Of a stretch of DNA of 64,000 nt, positions 26,148 to 34,240 are shown piece after piece (within the stretch, counting starts at the first letter, position 1; every line of letters begins with the position of its first letter). Made by a program: the position numbers and the translations under genes. The notes beneath the pieces were generated by a model, which saw only the letters and a program-made list of their open reading frames with translations, had not been told where the DNA came from and did not search any database. Source of the DNA: Myxococcota bacterium (GTDB taxonomy: Bacteria > Myxococcota_A > Bradymonadia > UBA7976 > UBA1532); NCBI GenBank assembly GCA_963169045.1, contig CAUJDF010000070.1:62001-126000 (forward strand), in the 5' to 3' direction.

Positions 26148-27272
26148 TCAGCCCTCGGTGGGCGGGTCCTTGGGGGCGCCGCCGGTAGGCAGCGGCTTGA
26201 GCGAGAGCTTGAGCGGCGAGCCCGGCGTCGGCCACGGATCGGCCTTCTTCGGCTCGACGGGGGGCGTCGTCGTCGCCGGCGCCGGCACGGCGGGCCACGG
26301 CGACGTCGGCGTGTGCTCGGGCGCCTCGCTGTCGCCGGCGGGCGGCGTCGCCGGCCACTCGGCGGTCGCGCTCTCGTCGGACGCGGGCGCCGGCGCAGCC
26401 TGCTCGACCGGCACGGCCTCGGCCGCCGGCGTGGCCTGCTGCACCACCTCGGCCGCCGGCGCGGCCTCGGCCGCCGGCTTCGGCGCGCGCCCCTCGGCCT
26501 CGACCCGCGCGCGCGCCTCGCGCGTCGCCTGCTCGATCGCCTCGGCCAGCTTCTGCTCGAAGAGCTGCTGCAGGCCGCGCCCGCGGTCGATCTCCGCCTC
26601 GAACTGCAGCTGCAGGATGCGGTAGGCCTTCCGCTCGGCCCGCAGGTTGTGCTGCAGGTCCTGCAACACGCGCTGCGCGGTGTGCGCCTCGCTCTTGCGC
26701 TTCTCGTCGGCCTCGCGCGCCTGGCGCTCGAGCTTCACGATCCGCTCGTGCAGCCCGTCGCGCTCGCGCCGCAGCTCGCCGATCTGCGCCTCGAGCTTCT
26801 CGACGTCGGGACCGCGCTGGACCGGCGCCGGCCGCGGGCGCTCCGCCGCCGCCCGCTCCGCCGCGGCGCGCTCCGCCTCGGCCTTCTTCGCGCGCTCCTC
26901 GGCGCCGCCGACCACCTTCTCGAGCTCGGCCCGGCGCGCCTGCGCCACCTCGGCGCGGTCGTTGGCCTCGAGCATCGCGGCGCGGTACTCGCGCGCCTCG
27001 GTCTGCAGCGCCTCGATGCGCGCCTTCAGCTCGGCGGTGGCCCGCTCGCTCTGCTCGCGGTTCTCGCCGACCTTCGACGCCTTGTCCTCGGCCTTCTTGC
27101 GCGCCTGCTGCGCCTGCGCCGCCGCCTCGGCCTTCTCGGCCGCCAGCTTGCGCTGGTGCTCGGCGTCGTCGCGCGCCGTCTTCAGCTCGCCGCGGAGCTT
27201 CGCCAGCTCGCCCTCGAGCGCCTCGATCCGTTCGCGCTGCTCGCGAACGCGAGCGCCGTCGAAAAGTCCCAT
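26148..27272 (-). CDS. Long coiled-coil protein with disordered Pro/Ala tail
   Basis: A 374-aa protein starting MGLFDGARVRE. Residues about 8-270 form a nearly continuous heptad coiled coil, rich in Glu, Lys, Ala and Arg (EALEGELAKLRGELK, ERIVKLERQAREADEK). The last 100 residues are Pro/Ala/Glu-rich and probably disordered, ending with TPGSPLKLSLKPL. The ATG at 27272 is preceded by GGAGG. Such proteins are structural scaffolds or bactofilin/SMC-like spacers; nothing here indicates a specific partner. An in-frame extension upstream (to 27755) is a shadow of the divergent carbonic anhydrase gene. Confidence 0.75.
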   Translation of the reverse strand: MGLFDGARVREQRERIEALEGELAKLRGELKTARDDAEHQRKLAAEKAEAAAQAQQARKKAEDKASKVGENREQSERATAELKARIEALQTEAREYRAAMLEANDRAEVAQARRAELEKVVGGAEERAKKAEAERAAAERAAAERPRPAPVQRGPDVEKLEAQIGELRRERDGLHERIVKLERQAREADEKRKSEAHTAQRVLQDLQHNLRAERKAYRILQLQFEAEIDRGRGLQQLFEQKLAEAIEQATREARARVEAEGRAPKPAAEAAPAAEVVQQATPAAEAVPVEQAAPAPASDESATAEWPATPPAGDSEAPEHTPTSPWPAVPAPATTTPPVEPKKADPWPTPGSPLKLSLKPLPTGGAPKDPPTEG

Positions 27273-27353
27273 CGATTCCTCCAGGGTCCGCGGAGCGGCG
27301 GAGCATAGCGAGGGTCGGTTCCGTCGTCCAACGGTTCCCCGTACGATGCGCGC

Positions 27354-27887
27354 ATGGAACTGAACGCGATCGACAAGCCTTCCGACGTCCCCGCCGCCTG
27401 GCGCGGCACCCCCATCGGCGACCTGCTCGAGTACCACGACCTCGGACGGCCGTTCGACGAGTACCCGGCCGCGCGGCTGCTCATCGGCATGTGCATGGAC
27501 CACCGCACGCAGCTGCGGGTCCCCGACAACTTCGCCTACATCCTGCGGTCGGGCGGCGCCAACCTGCGGCCGAGCGAGTTCAAGGTGTCGTACGCCATCG
27601 CGGTGGGCGGCGTGCGCGCGATCGCGCTGATGGGCCACACGCAGTGCGGGATGGTGAACCTGCACGCGCGGCGCGGGCAGTTCGTGGAGGGGCTCATCGA
27701 CGCGGGGTGGGAGCGCGACCGGGCGGAGCAGCACTTCGACGTGCTCGCGCCGCACTTCGAGGTCGTCGACGCGGCGGAGTTCGTGAAGCTCGAGACGGCG
27801 CGCCTGCGCTGGCGCTACCCGAAGGTGCTGGTCTGTCCGCTGATCTATCGGGTCGAGGACAACCGCATCTACATCGTCCCCGAGTAG
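27354..27887 (+). CDS. Beta-carbonic anhydrase-like protein
   Basis: A 177-aa zinc enzyme candidate. The ligands fit the beta class: Cys47 in MCMDHR with the Asp49-Arg51 dyad, and His95 and Cys98 in GHTQCGM. Beta-carbonic anhydrases interconvert carbon dioxide and bicarbonate and are usually 200-250 residues; this one is short at both ends, and helix packing for the dimer may differ. The start ATG at 27354 lacks a strong ribosome site. It is divergent from the coiled-coil gene and convergent with the unknown gene at 27894. Confidence 0.82.
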   Translation: MELNAIDKPSDVPAAWRGTPIGDLLEYHDLGRPFDEYPAARLLIGMCMDHRTQLRVPDNFAYILRSGGANLRPSEFKVSYAIAVGGVRAIALMGHTQCGMVNLHARRGQFVEGLIDAGWERDRAEQHFDVLAPHFEVVDAAEFVKLETARLRWRYPKVLVCPLIYRVEDNRIYIVPE

Positions 27888-27893
27888 GCGGGA

Positions 27894-28703
27894 TCAGTTC
27901 GACTCGTCGGGCTCGACGGCCGGGGACTCGGCGGCCGGCTTCGCGACGGGCTTCGCGGCGGCGCGCTTCGGCCGGGCGAGCGCGCGGCGCGCCTCGAGCA
28001 GCTCGTCGTAGAGCGTGAAGAGCTGGGTCTCGAGCGTCGGCGGCAGGGTCGCGTCGTCGGCGAGCTCGTCGCGGAGCGTGGCGCGGGCGCGGTTCAGCAA
28101 CCCGTTCAGGCGCTGCAGCTCGTGCGCGATCCCGCGTCCGCGCCCCGGCGGCCGCCGCGCGGTCTCACCGCGCAGGGCGCCGCCGACCAGCTCCCCGGTG
28201 AGGCCTTCCCCCAGGTCGCACCACCGCACGGCGCGCGCGCCGAAGTCTCCGCCGCCGGCGGGCGACGGGAGGCGCGCCAGCGCGGCCTCGAGGTCGGCGA
28301 GGCGGGCGCGGACGGCCGAGGCCTGCGCGACGCGCGTCGCGGCGCGCGTCTTCTTGGTCGGCTGCCGGCCGAGGGCCGCCAGCACCTCCGACGCGCCCGC
28401 GGACACTTCCGGCGCGAGCGTCGTGTCCTCCGCGATCGCCGACAGCCCGTGCCAGAGGACCTTCGACTGCGCCGTGTGGACGCGCAGCAGCTCCTTCATC
28501 GCGCTCGGCACGATGACGCGCGGCGCCGCCGCGTCGCGAACCAACGCCTTCAGCTCCGCGACGGAGCGCTCGATCGGACCGACATACAGGCGCCCGGCCG
28601 CCGTCACGCAGAACCGTTCGCGGTCGGGGCCCGTGAGGCGCTCGCCGAACGCCACCGCCGACTCGCGATCGAGCACACCCGCCTGCTTCTTCGTCTTCGC
28701 CAT
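27894..28703 (-). CDS. Unknown 269-aa helical protein
   Basis: Starts MAKTKKQAGVLDRE with AAGGAG 6 bases before the ATG. Mostly helical, Ala/Arg/Leu-rich, with a basic Lys/Pro/Ala tail (AAAKPVAKPAAESP) like a nucleic-acid-binding extension. No domain recognised. The protein is divergent from the P450 gene and separated from it by the 43-bp tandem array, which lies in its upstream region and could control it. Confidence 0.65.
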   Translation of the reverse strand: MAKTKKQAGVLDRESAVAFGERLTGPDRERFCVTAAGRLYVGPIERSVAELKALVRDAAAPRVIVPSAMKELLRVHTAQSKVLWHGLSAIAEDTTLAPEVSAGASEVLAALGRQPTKKTRAATRVAQASAVRARLADLEAALARLPSPAGGGDFGARAVRWCDLGEGLTGELVGGALRGETARRPPGRGRGIAHELQRLNGLLNRARATLRDELADDATLPPTLETQLFTLYDELLEARRALARPKRAAAKPVAKPAAESPAVEPDESN

Positions 28704-28818
28704 GACTCGTTCTCCTTGATGATTGGGGGCATCGCCCCGTTCGTCGTGGCGATGGGACGGAAGAGCACGTGGCGTGCCACACGGTGCCTCGCGGGTTTGT
28801 CTCGGTCGCCGGTCGCCG

Positions 28819-28861
28819 AGTCCTCGCCGTTTCGAGGAAGCGCATCGAAACGACGAGGACT
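28819..28861. repeat. 43-nt imperfect hairpin with adjacent 12-bp palindrome
   Basis: AGTCCTCGCCGTTTCGA pairs with TCGAAACGACGAGGACT (one mismatch) across a 9-nt loop, total 43 nt. Directly after it TCGAAATTTCGA (28865-28876) is a perfect 12-bp palindrome. Both sit just upstream of the tandem array and share the TTTCGAGGAAGCGC-like words of its repeat. Confidence 0.6.
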
Positions 28862-28900
28862 GCATCGAAATTTCGAGCACGACCAGGCGCGGGACGACGC

Positions 28901-29115
28901 CGAGACTGGAAGCGCCGTGCCGGCCATGCCCTCGCCGCGTCTTCGAGACTGGAAGCGCCCCGCCCGTCGTACCGCCGCGACGTCTTCGAGACTGGAAGCG
29001 CCCCGCCCGTCGTGCCGCCGCGACGTCTTCGAGACTGGAAGTGTCCCGCGCGCGGTGCCGCCGCGACGTCTTCGAGACTGGAAGCGCCCCGCCCGTCGTG
29101 CTGCCGCGACGTCTC
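28901..29115. repeat. Five 43-bp tandem repeats with an invariant core and variable middle
   Basis: Units begin CGAGACTGGAAG at 28901, 28944, 28987, 29030 and 29073, exactly 43 bases apart. All end in CGTCTT or CGTCTC. The 12-base start and the final six or so bases are invariant while positions 13-30 vary between units (units 2, 3 and 5 are nearly alike; units 1 and 4 differ more). 43 is not a multiple of three, so no protein repeat is encoded, and all six frames stay open. It occupies the divergent gap between the unknown gene at 27894 and the P450 gene. No Cas gene is nearby. Confidence 0.85.
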
Positions 29116-29170
29116 CGACACGTCGGTGCCCGTCGACCGGTCGCAGCCGTTCGTTCAAGATGCGTCACGC

Positions 29171-30502
29171 ATGACCGTCCCGCCCCCGCCCGGACCTCGC
29201 GGCCTCGAGCGACTGCTCGCGCTGCCGCGCTTCGGCCGCGATCCGCTCGCCTTCACCGTCGAGATCACGCGCCGCCACGGCGACGTCGCGCGCGTGCAGC
29301 TCGGACGCGACGCGGCGGTCCTCGTCGGCGATCCGGCGCTCGTCGGCGAGGTCCTGCTCGACCGCGAGCACCGCTTCCACAAGGACCGCGTGACGCGCGG
29401 CCTCTCGGTGATCGTCGGCAACGGCCTGCTCACGAGCGAGGGCGACTTCTGGCGCCGGCAGCGCCGCCTCATCGCGCCGCCGCTGCAGCGCAAGCACATC
29501 GCGCGCTACGCCGACGCGATGGCCGCGAGCGCCGCGGCGCTGGTCGATCGGTGGCGCGACGGCGAGGCGCGCGACCTGCACCGCGACATGATGCGCCTCA
29601 CGCTGGACATCGTCGTCGAGACGCTCTTCGGCCTGCAGGTCGGCGACGTCGCCGACCGGGTGGACCGCACCGTCGAGGGCTTCATGCGCGACTTCCAGCT
29701 TCTGGTGCAGACGTGGCGGCGCCTCTTGCCGCACGACTTCCCGCAGCCGGTGCGGCGCCGCATGCGCGCGGCGGGGCGCGTGCTCGACGACATCCTGCTC
29801 GAGATCATCCGCACGAAGCGCGCGGCCGCCGGCGGCGACGACCTGCTCTCGCTGCTGCTCGCGGCGCGCGACGACGCCGGCACCGGCATGACCGACGCCC
29901 AGCTGCGCGACGAGGCGGCGACGCTCTTCCTCGCCGGCCACGAGACGACGGCGCTCGCGCTCGGCTACGCCTTCGTGGCGCTGGCGCGCGACCCGGCGGT
30001 CGAGGCGTGGCTGCACGAGGAGCTCGACGCGGCGCTCGGCGACCGCCTGCCCGGCGCCGACGACGTGGCGCGCCTGCCGCGGACGTGCGCCGTGGTCGAC
30101 GAGACGCTGCGCCTCTTCCCGCCCGCCTGGATGATCGGCCGCGAGCCGCAGGCGGACGTCGTGATGGGCGGCTTCCGCGTGTCGCGCGGCGACCAGGTGC
30201 TGATCGCACCGTGGGCGATGCATCGCGATCCGCGCTGGTTCGACGACCCGCTCGTCTTCCGGCCCGCGCGCTGGCTCGACGGCCTCGCCGAGCGGCTGCC
30301 GCGCTTCGCGTACCTGCCGTTCGGCGGCGGCGCGCGCGTTTGCATCGGCAACCACTTCGCGCGCATGGAGGCCGTGCTGCTGCTCGCGACGATCGCGCGG
30401 CGCGTCCGCCTCGAGGCGCCGCCCGGCTGGCGCCTGCGGCTCGCGCCGACGGTGACGCTGCGGCCTCGCGACGGGCTGCCGGTGGTGGTGCGGCGGCGGT
30501 AG
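29171..30502 (+). CDS. Cytochrome P450
   Basis: A 443-aa P450 monooxygenase. Signatures: I-helix LFLAGHETTAL, K-helix ETLRLFP with the Glu and Arg, the PERF-like region FRPARWLDG, and the haem-binding FGGGARVCIG with the Cys thiolate ligand. No membrane anchor, so it is the soluble bacterial type, which needs a ferredoxin or flavodoxin partner not encoded here. Starts at the ATG at 29171 (MTVPPPPG) just after the tandem array; the longer track ORF reads through the repeats. Substrate cannot be inferred. Confidence 0.93.
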   Translation: MTVPPPPGPRGLERLLALPRFGRDPLAFTVEITRRHGDVARVQLGRDAAVLVGDPALVGEVLLDREHRFHKDRVTRGLSVIVGNGLLTSEGDFWRRQRRLIAPPLQRKHIARYADAMAASAAALVDRWRDGEARDLHRDMMRLTLDIVVETLFGLQVGDVADRVDRTVEGFMRDFQLLVQTWRRLLPHDFPQPVRRRMRAAGRVLDDILLEIIRTKRAAAGGDDLLSLLLAARDDAGTGMTDAQLRDEAATLFLAGHETTALALGYAFVALARDPAVEAWLHEELDAALGDRLPGADDVARLPRTCAVVDETLRLFPPAWMIGREPQADVVMGGFRVSRGDQVLIAPWAMHRDPRWFDDPLVFRPARWLDGLAERLPRFAYLPFGGGARVCIGNHFARMEAVLLLATIARRVRLEAPPGWRLRLAPTVTLRPRDGLPVVVRRR

Positions 30503-30568
30503 CGCCGCGTCTCTCGCGGACGCTCGCGAGGAGGATGGCCGCGCCTGGCGTCCGGGACGGCCGCGGCG

Positions 30569-30666
30569 TCAGCGCCTCTGCGCCGCCGCCAGATCGCGCG
30601 CGTACTCGCGGAACGTGCGCGGCGCCCGCCCGAGCACGTCCCCGTCGCGCCCGTCACGAGAATCAT
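30569..30666 (-). pseudogene. NmrA/SDR-like oxidoreductase relic (internal deletion)
   Basis: The minus strand reads MILVTGATG from the ATG at 30666, the classic Rossmann start of NmrA/epimerase-type proteins, for nine codons. It then passes, out of frame, into DVLGRAPRTFREYARDLAAAQRR and a TGA at 30569, which matches the typical C-terminus of NmrA-family proteins. The intervening 250 or so residues are missing. The two ends are joined in 98 bases with a frameshift, so this is a deleted gene. It sits between the P450 and the small lipoprotein. Confidence 0.7.
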
Positions 30667-30732
30667 CGCCGCGCCCTTTGCCGTCCGATGCGGCACACTA
30701 CACGACCGACTTCGCCCCCAGGCAGGAGGACC

Positions 30733-31041
30733 ATGCGCCGCTCCCTGATCGCCGCGTTGCTCGTCGCCGGCTGCGGCAGCCGGACCGAGCTCTCGAAGGA
30801 CGAGGTGCTCGACGCGGTCAAGGCGCGGCGCGACGACATCCGCGCCTGCCGCACCGACGGGCGCCACATCGTCCGGACCCGCCTCCTCGTGCTGCCGGAG
30901 GGCACCGTGTCCGACGTCGACGTGCAGGCGCCGCCCGCGCTCGCCGCCGCCGGGCAGTGCCTCGCGAACGTCCTGCGCGCGCTGCGCTTCGAGCCGTTCG
31001 CGGGCGAGCCGACCGAGATCGACCTGCCGGTTCCGCTGTGA
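30733..31041 (+). CDS. Small lipoprotein, AgmX/PglI C-terminal-like
   Basis: A 102-aa lipoprotein: signal peptide with lipobox VAGC, then a domain with two conserved Cys (IRACRTDG and GQCLANVLRALRF) and a final beta strand PVPL. The spacing and the RFEPFAGEPTEIDLPVPL ending resemble the AgmX/PglI C-terminal domain common in Myxococcota gliding and envelope complexes. GGAGGA precedes the ATG at 30733. Its stop abuts the convergent glucosidase stop at 31042. A role in gliding is not demonstrated. Confidence 0.75.
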   Translation: MRRSLIAALLVAGCGSRTELSKDEVLDAVKARRDDIRACRTDGRHIVRTRLLVLPEGTVSDVDVQAPPALAAAGQCLANVLRALRFEPFAGEPTEIDLPVPL

Positions 31042-33210
31042 TCACTTCACGATGACGAGCTCCACGTCGCCGGTGCGGCGCAGGAGCGTGACGCCGACGT
31101 CGTGGGCGTGGCGTTCGAGCGCGAGGTCGACGACGGCGTCGCCCACGCGCAGGTTCGTGATCGTGAGGCGGTCGAGCGACGCCGGCAGCGCCGGGCGGTC
31201 GAGGCGCAGGCGCCCCGCGGGGGCGTCGATGTCGAGGCCGAGGCAGGCGCCGAGCGCCATGAACAGCGCACCCGCCGCCCAGGCCTGCGGCGCGCAGGCC
31301 ACGGGGTAGAGCGTCGGGCCTTCGCAGGGGCGTCGCTCGAAGCCGCAGAAGAGCTCGGGCATCCGCTGCTGGTCGACGTGGCGGCTGGCGGCGAACAGAC
31401 CTTCGAGCACGTCGACGGCGCCCTCGCGCAGCCCGTAGCGCGACAGGCCGGCGGCGATGAGCGCGTTGTCGTGCGGCCAGACCGACCCGTTGTGATAGGC
31501 CATCGGGTTGTAGCGGGCCTCGGTGGTCGCCACCGTCCGCACGCCCCAGCCCGAGAACGAGGTCGGATCGAGCAGCGTCCGCGCCACCCGCTTCGCGCGC
31601 GCCGGCGAGGCGATGCCGGCGAACAGACAGTGTCCGGCGTTGGAGGCGCGCACGCGGCACGGGCGTTTGTCGCCGTCGAGCGCGAGGGCGTAGGTCGACA
31701 GATCTTCGATCCAGAAGGCTTCCTCGAAGCGTTGTCGCAGCGCCTCGGCCTGGGCGTGCAGCGCCGCCGCCCGCGTCCGCTCGCCGAGCGCCTGCGCCAG
31801 CGCCGACGCCGCCAGCTGCGCCGCGAACACATAGGCCTGCACCTCGCACAGCGCGATGGGTCCCTGCGCGAGCGTCCCGTCGGCGTGGAAGACCGAGTCG
31901 TAGGAGTCCTTCCAGCCCTGGGTGACGAGGCCGCGCTGCGACCGGCGCGCGTACTCGACGAAGCCGTCGCCGTCGGCGTCGCCCCACTCGTCGATCCAGC
32001 GAAGCGCGGCCTCGATGTGGGGCCACAGCCCGCGCAGGAACTGCACGTCGCCGGTGCGCCGCCAGTACTCGCCGGCGAGCACCACGAACAGCGGCGTGGC
32101 GTCGGCGGTGCCGTAGTAGCGGCCGAACGGCACCTCGCCGAGCGCCGCCATCTCGCCGCGCCGCATCTCGTGCAGGATCTTGCCGGGCTCGGCGTCCTGC
32201 TCGGGCACGACGTCGGTCGCCTGGGTCGCCGCGAGGAAGCGCAGCGCGCCGCGCGCCATCTCCGGGTTGATCCACAGGTACTCGAGCGCGGTGATGATGC
32301 CGTCGCGCCCGAACGCGGTGCTGAACCAGGGGATGCCCGCGTAGGGATAGGGTCCCTCGGGCGTGCGGGTCACCATGAGATGCAGGTCGCCGACGGACCG
32401 TTCGAGCCAGGCGTCGAAGCGCTCGTTGGACGTGCGGACGATGGCATCGCCACCGCGGGCGAGGCGTACCGCCTCGCCCGCGGTGGCGAGCGCGGCGTCG
32501 TAGGCGGGCCGCGGCGCCGCCTCGCCGACGATGCACTGCACGGTGACGTCGATCGTCTGCTCGGCGTGGGGCGCGAGGTCGAGGGCGAAGCGGGCGCGAT
32601 CGGCCCCGAGCTCGAGCGGCGCCGGCGACAGGTCGACGCGCGTGCGCCGCACCCCGTCGTCGAGGCCGCGGTACGCCATCTCCACCGCGTCGCGGCGCAC
32701 GGCGGTCGGGAGCCGCTCGCCACGCCGCGGCCGCGTCGTGCCGCGCACCTCGAAGATGTCGGCGTAGTCGGCGTCGAACGCGAGGTCGAGCGCGCAGCGC
32801 ACGCTCTGCGTCCCGTAGTTGTGCACGACGAGGCGCAGATAGAGCGTACCGTCCTGCAAGAAGCAGTTGCGGAACACATGGATGGTGTCGCGCCCGAGCA
32901 GGGTGCCATCGCCGAGCGGCGCGTCGGCGTTGGTCAGATCGACCATGAGGAGGAGGTTGTCGGTCCGCACGGTCGAGCTGAGGAGCAGCGGCGGGCGCTC
33001 GAAGAGACGCAGCGTCAGGCGGCTGAGGAAGCGGGTGCCCTCGTGGTACAGACCCTCCTCGCCGAGGCCGACGGGGCGGATGTCGCCGAGCCGGTCGAAC
33101 ACCGCGAAGGACTCACCCCACTTGAGAACGCGGGTCTGATCGTCGACGCGCGGCGACGTCGCCAGGATGTAGAAGCGATCGTCGACGCGGATGACGTCGT
33201 CGGTTGCCAT
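31042..33210 (-). CDS. Amylo-alpha-1,6-glucosidase (glycogen debranching-type)
   Basis: A 722-aa enzyme with an N-terminal beta-rich domain (about 1-240) followed by an (alpha/alpha)6 barrel. Barrel landmarks: GIPWFSTAFGRDGIITAL, WKDSYDSVFHADG and HNGSVWPHDNALIA, which are typical of the GH133/GDE_C group and contain the likely catalytic acidic residues (GWKDSYD and the Asp of WPHD). It would hydrolyse alpha-1,6 branches in glycogen or similar glucans. The ATG at 33210 overlaps 98 bp with the glycosyltransferase, which is upstream in the transcript. Together with the GH15 gene at the right end it points to storage-glucan or trehalose turnover. Confidence 0.88.
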   Translation of the reverse strand: MATDDVIRVDDRFYILATSPRVDDQTRVLKWGESFAVFDRLGDIRPVGLGEEGLYHEGTRFLSRLTLRLFERPPLLLSSTVRTDNLLLMVDLTNADAPLGDGTLLGRDTIHVFRNCFLQDGTLYLRLVVHNYGTQSVRCALDLAFDADYADIFEVRGTTRPRRGERLPTAVRRDAVEMAYRGLDDGVRRTRVDLSPAPLELGADRARFALDLAPHAEQTIDVTVQCIVGEAAPRPAYDAALATAGEAVRLARGGDAIVRTSNERFDAWLERSVGDLHLMVTRTPEGPYPYAGIPWFSTAFGRDGIITALEYLWINPEMARGALRFLAATQATDVVPEQDAEPGKILHEMRRGEMAALGEVPFGRYYGTADATPLFVVLAGEYWRRTGDVQFLRGLWPHIEAALRWIDEWGDADGDGFVEYARRSQRGLVTQGWKDSYDSVFHADGTLAQGPIALCEVQAYVFAAQLAASALAQALGERTRAAALHAQAEALRQRFEEAFWIEDLSTYALALDGDKRPCRVRASNAGHCLFAGIASPARAKRVARTLLDPTSFSGWGVRTVATTEARYNPMAYHNGSVWPHDNALIAAGLSRYGLREGAVDVLEGLFAASRHVDQQRMPELFCGFERRPCEGPTLYPVACAPQAWAAGALFMALGACLGLDIDAPAGRLRLDRPALPASLDRLTITNLRVGDAVVDLALERHAHDVGVTLLRRTGDVELVIVK

Positions 33211-34240
33211 CCCTGCTCTCCTCCGTCAGCCGCTCGTAGATCCGCACGTAGTCGCGCGCCATGCGATCGGCAGAGAATCGGGACTCGAACACTTCGCGCA
33301 CGCGCCGCCGCGACAGACGGGCGACGCGCTCCACGCAGGCGACGGCCTCGTCGACGCCGCGGCACGTGCAGCCGGTGAGGCCCTCGTCGACGATCTCGGT
33401 GACCGACCCCGCCGCGAAGGCGATGACGGGCGTCCCGCAGGCCATGGCTTCGATCATCACGAGGCCGAACGGCTCGGGCCAGTCGATGGGGAAGAGGAGC
33501 GCCAGGGCGTTCCCGAGGAAGTCGGCCTTCTCGGCCTCGCCGATCTCGCCGACGAATTCGACGCCCGGGCGCCCGAGGAGCGGCCGGACGACGGTCTCGA
33601 AGAACGGCTGGTCGGGACCATCGAGCTTGGCGGCGATCTTCAACGGGACGCCCGCCCGACCGGCGATCTCGATGGCGCGGTCGACGCCCTTCTCCGGCGA
33701 GAGGCGCCCGAGGAAGGCGAGGTAGCGGCCCGGCGCCTCGCGCACGGGGAAGCGCTCGGCGGGCAGGCCGTGGTGCACCGTCGCCTGCCAGTTCACCCAG
33801 GGGAGCGGCGCGCGCTGTGCCTCCGAGATCGACACGAGCGGGACGTCGTCGAACTCGCGGTAGAGCGGCTCGAGGTCGGGGATGTCGAGGCGGCCGTGCA
33901 GCGTCGTCAGGTGCGGCGTGCGCATGCGGCGCGCCGCGGGGAAGTGCACGTAATCGATGTGGAAATGGACGACGTCGAACGCGCTCGCGGACCGGAGGAC
34001 CTGCTCGGCGAGCAGCACGTGGGGCGCCACGGGGTCGACGCAGCGGCCGCCGAGGCGCAGCGCCTCGGGGGCGCAGGCGCGCAGCGTGGCGCGGGTCGCG
34101 GAGTCGCCGCTCGCGAACAGCGTGACCTCGTGGCCCATGTCGACGAGCGCCTCGGTCAGGTACGAGACGACCCGCTCCGTGCCCCCGTAGAGCCGGGGCG
34201 GGACGCTCTCGTGGAGCGGGGCGACCTGCGCGATCCGCAC
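33113..34240 (-). CDS. GT4 family glycosyltransferase
   Basis: A 375-aa GT-B fold glycosyltransferase. N-terminal GGTERVVSYLTEALVDMGHEVTLFASG and the C-terminal E-x7-E-type block PFGLVMIEAMACGTPVIAFAAGSVTEIVDEG are diagnostic of family 4, which moves sugars from nucleotide sugars with retention. The GTG at 34240 is chosen because GGAGG is 8 bases upstream. The 3' end runs 98 bp into the glucosidase gene and gives a basic tail after YERLTEESRDG. Genome neighbours (glucosidase, SRPBCC-like protein) fit glucan synthesis and turnover, possibly glycogen or a trehalose-related polymer, though the acceptor is unknown. Confidence 0.88.
   Translation of the reverse strand: MRIAQVAPLHESVPPRLYGGTERVVSYLTEALVDMGHEVTLFASGDSATRATLRACAPEALRLGGRCVDPVAPHVLLAEQVLRSASAFDVVHFHIDYVHFPAARRMRTPHLTTLHGRLDIPDLEPLYREFDDVPLVSISEAQRAPLPWVNWQATVHHGLPAERFPVREAPGRYLAFLGRLSPEKGVDRAIEIAGRAGVPLKIAAKLDGPDQPFFETVVRPLLGRPGVEFVGEIGEAEKADFLGNALALLFPIDWPEPFGLVMIEAMACGTPVIAFAAGSVTEIVDEGLTGCTCRGVDEAVACVERVARLSRRRVREVFESRFSADRMARDYVRIYERLTEESRDGNRRRHPRRRSLLHPGDVAARRRSDPRSQVG

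Noticed and set aside
28901-29115. CRISPR array
   Set aside because: Only about 18-20 bases are constant, the variable parts of three units are nearly alike, and no Cas gene is in the window. Better described as a 43-bp tandem repeat.
28723-31041. 772-aa plus-strand ORF as one gene
   Set aside because: It reads the repeat array and the P450 region in the wrong frame. Only its last 102 residues, starting at the ATG at 30733, form a real lipoprotein.
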